Made by a program: the position numbers and the translations under genes
Part shown: positions 60,221-64,000 of the stretch, piece after piece
How positions within the stretch are numbered: the stretch's first letter is position 1
How the letters are laid out: each line of letters begins with the position of its first letter
The notes under the pieces: generated by a model
Told to the model about the DNA's origin: nothing
The model's database searches: none
What the model saw: the letters and a program-made list of their open reading frames with translations, nothing else
Assembly: GCF_011075055.1 (NCBI RefSeq)
Contig: NC_058151.1
Location: 9,442,251 to 9,506,250 of the forward strand
DNA: 64,000 nt
From: Mangifera indica
Lineage: Eukaryota > Streptophyta > Magnoliopsida > Sapindales > Anacardiaceae
Direction: 5' to 3'

Positions 60221-61518
60221 TTATTTATTTATTTATTTTTATTTATATATTGGAATAGTAAGTTCGGCGTATCACCAAACGTTCCAATGATAAATCTTGA
60301 TTCTAACCTTAAACATCACTATAACAAATGTTTTGACACCTTTGATTTTACATATGGACTGAAAAATCCCACCTCAAAAATTTTGTCGCTTAGATAAAAT
60401 GCTACTTAATCTTAATCAATAATTATGCACATGCAATAATTTAATAAATAAAATTAATAAAATAAACTCAAGACAATGACAATAATCCCAAATGTCAACA
60501 ATAATCAAAATCCAATAAAACATTCACTGTGTGTGTATGCCAAAATCTGAATATAAACAAATGATAAATCAACATAAAATAAATTCATCAAATAATCAAC
60601 TGAGTTCATCCATCTCATGTTGCTTAATCATTGGCTAGTTGTCTTGTTGTCATCACATTTACATTTTTCACTTGCAAAACTAAAAAAAATAGGTGGATAA
60701 TAAACACTCAATAAGCATAAATAATCTATCAAATATACATCTACACCTCTCACTTAAACCCTTAAATTATCTTATTTTGCCCAATGTATGTTTTACAAAC
60801 AAAATATGAACAAAGTTCTCTTGTGTTCATTAAAATTAACAAATTCAAACATACCTTAAAAAAAAAAAAAAAAACAATAGAAAATGTTCAAGGAATGAAT
60901 TGGGATATATTTTATGCAATTCAAGTGCGAACCCAAGAAAACGTTATTGCCTGTAATTTTATGTTAACGGGGAAAAGACGCTAACTATCAAAACCGATCA
61001 ATAATTTGTTTTTTCGTCCTAAGTCTAGTAAAAATTACACCGCTCCATGTATTGACACCTTACACAAAATAAAGACCTTTCTTCTTTTCAAATCCTCACA
61101 ATATTTATAATATAGTAATATTATATGTATCCATTTTTAAGTAAATAAATAAGTACAATATATCATTATATAATCAAAATAACTTTTTATCTTTTATTTA
61201 AAATTACTAATTACTTAATAACATATATAAAATAATAATTCATTTATATATTCAAAATAAATATATATAATTTTATTATTGAAGGTATAATTTTTTGTAA
61301 CATAAATAAAATCCAATAAATTCAAGATATGAAGCTCAAACCTTAAACTTTTGCAGGATTAAATTGACAAGATATTGACCCAAAAGTGTATGTGAGAGGA
61401 TGAGAGTAAATTTTATAATAGTAGAAAATGAAAGAAAATTCTTTTGTCAAAAATATAAAAATAACTGTCATTATTTTTTGTATAAAGCCCTTAATTATTT
61501 TAATTAATATTCTGATGA
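59256..61518. other. Intergenic, AT-rich, no supported gene
   Basis: An open frame at 59290-59502 (70 codons) has no motif I recognise. Around 60490-61010 the composition recalls reverse-oriented Gypsy LTR sequence, for example actgcaaaac-type words followed by caataagcataaata, but the match is weak. A long TA tract lies at 60170-60240. 61080-61330 is extremely AT-rich. Confidence 0.5.
60170..60240. repeat. (TA)n followed by (TTTA)n microsatellite
   Basis: About 46 bases of TA repeats pass into six to seven copies of a TTTA unit. Confidence 0.95.
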
Positions 61519-61663
61519 TTAATTCAGGCGCCTTTGCGAAATAGAAGGTAACAAATGGATGAAGGACTCAGCTTCCTCAGAAAATTCTTGGGCGATGGAC
61601 TCACCATGCATGTGGTAAAAAATCACCCCAAGTTGAACCAAATATACTTCATTCATATTCATC
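61519..61663 (-). other. Possible orphan terminal exon or small ORF (47 residues)
   Basis: On the minus strand an open frame from the ATG at 61662 to TAA at 61519 encodes 47 residues. It includes YLVQLGVIFYHMHGESI and EEAESFIHLLPSI, with higher GC than the surroundings. An acceptor-like tttacgcaag precedes 61663, so it might be a last exon. I could not find upstream exons, and the next minus-strand sequence is the presumed bZIP 3' untranslated region. I do not recognise a family. It may be a relic exon or chance. Confidence 0.3.
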
Positions 61664-61689
61664 CTTGCGTAAATTATAAACAATAATAA

Positions 61690-62201
61690 TTACGGTTAAT
61701 TAGATGAAAACATAATAAGTCTGATTGCTGCGATTATTTTGGTGTTTTCCCAACTTTCATTCATCAAGAGCAAGGAAAGTCGAAATTCCTAGTACTGACT
61801 AGTTTTCCCATCTATGCAAAACCCTAGGTAGCCACAGAAGTAAAATCAATTACAGGCCAGAATTAACCAAACTATCAGAAATGTAAAGTTCTGTATATTT
61901 AGTAGAACATTAAAAAACATTGTTCCATAGTCAACACCAATTAAAAAGCAATGGCATCTTAGCCCTAATATGTTATCCATCAAACATAACATTCTTGAGG
62001 ACCTAGAACTTAAACATCAAGTTGGGTGGACACATGGTTTAATACAAGACCTCAAAGATTTACTATTAGAACAGTATGCCAAGTCAGTATAGGAAACTCA
62101 GTGCATAAGAAGGTTGATAACTAAAACTAAGCTGCTAATTGTTCTTTTACATACAAAACTGTCAGCTGGTGGTCGATCCCTCCTTCCAGCTACTTCCAGT
62201 A
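61690..62201 (-). other. Presumed 3' untranslated region of the bZIP17-like gene
   Basis: This is non-coding, of intermediate composition, and directly downstream of the stop codon at 62202-62204. The exact polyadenylation point was not determined. Confidence 0.4.
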
Positions 62202-64000
62202 TTAAGCAGTCACTAAATGAGTACCAAACCGAGGAAGAACACATGAGTAAGTGACATACTTGACACTGTCCATAAGCACAACAACAAAAATCCGAGACAA
62301 TGACTTTGGAGTGATTGTGCTATCAACATCGCCATCACCAACCTCTCTGGGATCGACAAGCACTGAGACAATCATCGAAGAAGCAGATTTATTACCTTGA
62401 AAGCTGTCCTTCTGTGACTTACTTTCCACATTTTCCCTGCTAATATTTTGATTGGAGCCATTAAGAGGAAATGGAGGACCATGGAGAATCCTTCTATTTT
62501 TCCGCTTGCTAAAACGAGTAGCATTTTGACGGTCTTCCACAGAAATATTAGAAACTGATGATGCAGGAACAATGGCTCCAGGACCAGAAGCTGGTGACAC
62601 ATCAAACTGGAAGACTTCAGTACACATTCCAGAACTCAGCAGTGGCCCTGCAAAAAGTTGTATGTATAAGCACAAAGAATAAACACAGATTGCACTAGCA
62701 GATCATATTTGTAAACAATGTAAGCCTATCGAAGGCTATTCAGCAATACTGAAAGTAGTCAAACAAACTCCACAGTGGAAAAGAAAAAATGATACAAAGT
62801 CTATAGTCACACTACAGATATAGTTGCAATAGAGCACAACAGACCTTTTACCAAGTTAAAGAAAAAGGCTCCCCGAAAGAATGGTTATACAATAATACAT
62901 CCCTTATGTCTATTAAACAAGGCTGCAGAATTCCAATACCAGTGGTTCATTATGGAAATTAATAAAGATGTCCCCTCAAGATCATTTTAACTAAACAAAA
63001 TTGGTCAACAAAAGCTCACATATTTTCCAGCTACCAACAGTCACAACAATTGTACTAGAAATATTATATAATCTCAGATTCATGGCATTGAAGTTTCAAC
63101 CTCAACACTCAATTAATAATTGATAAAAGAATATGTGAACAATTTAATATAAATGAGAAAACGTTGACTACCTGCAAGACCTTCTTGGAACCACTGCTGC
63201 AGCTTACTGTCTGCTGATGTTGACGTCAAGGTATCAGCAGAACCAGAAGAGATGGCCTTCTGTCGCTCAGCAGGATTTCTGTATACATGTGAGTGCCTCC
63301 CGCCATTCCCTCTGTCAGGAATAGCCAAAGCTTTGGCAAGAGCCAGACCAGTCTCCCTCTTGTTATCCACTTTAGAAGACTCATAATAAGCCTCCTGGGA
63401 AGCCCTAGCTTTCTCACTAGCCAGAACAGAGTGAATTATCAAGTTGCCATCAATCTTCACTAGCTTATCATTCCTCGGCACATACAAAGAGGCAACAAGA
63501 GGCTCACTTGCATTGCCCAGATTAACAAACTTATCTGAACCAGGTGATGCCTGTGACCCTCTCCCTTTCTTTTCAATATCTCTCTGAAAATGTACTTTAT
63601 CACCAATATCAAATTTCCAATTAGAAAATCCAATCCCGATATCCTTATGAGATCCATTCCAATGCCCATTAACCGACAAAACTTTCCCTCTATGCTGATC
63701 ATATAATCTACCACTGAAGTAACCACCAGAAGCACCATCCCTCATACCTCCATACTTAACATCCACAAGAGGCAACAATCCACCAAACAACAACACAAAA
63801 AACAACAGACCCAGAAAACTAACACTAGCAACCTTCTTAGTTTTACTATTAGATTTACTACCATCATTCTTCCTAGCCTTAGCAGGAGACAAATTCTGGT
63901 TAGTCTTCAACCTGGGGATAGGCAATAATGGGGTCTGGGAACCTTGTGGCTTTGCCATATAAGGTGTACCATAAGGCATCCAGGCATACGGCATTGCCGC
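62202..64000 (-). CDS. BZIP17: bZIP17-type membrane-tethered transcription factor (3' part, cut by window edge)
   Basis: Two exons are visible on the minus strand, 63172 to beyond 64000 and 62202-62647, with a GT-AG intron (62648-63171, phase 1). They give about 422 residues ending [19 protein letters not shown]. Soon after the edge comes a Lys-rich stretch, then a transmembrane helix ([20 protein letters not shown]). A lumenal domain with [20 protein letters not shown] follows, then an RRIL motif, the site-1-protease-type cleavage site of this family. In Arabidopsis, bZIP17 and its relatives sit in the ER membrane and are released by Golgi S1P/S2P under salt or ER stress to act in the nucleus. 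The DNA-binding bZIP region would lie beyond 64000. The reading frame is clean and family-like, so it is probably functional. bZIP49 is the alternative assignment. Confidence 0.92.

Noticed and set aside
62372..63738. Hydrophobic minus-strand open frames overlapping the bZIP gene in other frames.
   Set aside because: They are alternate-frame shadows of the bZIP17-like exons, which have clear family homology in the main frame.
1..64000. A defence, biosynthetic or CRISPR-like system.
   Set aside because: The window is plant nuclear DNA with two unrelated host genes and retrotransposon remnants; no gene cluster, spaced direct-repeat array or viral module was seen.

Overview
This is AT-rich nuclear DNA of a flowering plant, most likely a eudicot. 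The two recognisable host genes have plant-type introns and plant family members. Nearly everything else is decayed LTR retrotransposon sequence, both Ty3/Gypsy (Tekay-like chromovirus) and Ty1/Copia. I see no prokaryotic features, CRISPR array, rRNA or tRNA gene, and no new multi-gene system. The interest lies in how the repeats are nested, duplicated and rearranged.

Layout: 1-5406 is an internally deleted Gypsy element (G1) whose 5' end lies outside the window. From 6700 to 17574 lies a degenerate Copia element (Copia C), carrying a foldback Mutator-like element in its 5' LTR and a collapsed Gypsy element (G2) in its leader. A reverse-oriented Gypsy solo LTR (G3) follows at 17605-19856. A direct segmental duplication then occupies 20037-33188 (copy 1) and 38796-54523 (copy 2). 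Each copy holds the same three-level nest: Copia A inserted in a Gypsy solo LTR (G4), itself inserted in the 5' LTR of Copia B. Target-site duplications support each level. Only copy 2 runs on into the rest of Copia B (to 59250). Copy 2 alone also carries two later insertions, a 2.2 kb Gypsy solo LTR (G5) and a 250 bp solo LTR.

Between the copies are a rearranged, partly inverted Copia C LTR (33189-35082) and a complete five-exon gene for an FSH1/OVCA2-type serine hydrolase (minus strand, 36014-37941). Its third intron contains a second foldback Mutator-like element with a perfect 9 bp target duplication. The right edge (62202-64000, minus strand) is the 3' half of a membrane-tethered bZIP17-type stress transcription factor, including its transmembrane segment and an RRIL site-1-protease-type motif.

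None of the transposon coding regions is intact. Stops, frameshifts and deletions are everywhere, and several stops sit where the family has Trp or Gln, as expected from deamination of methylated cytosine. The two host genes are not functionally linked; they are islands in repeat-rich DNA. All boundaries and similarities were read by eye, without alignment software or database searches.
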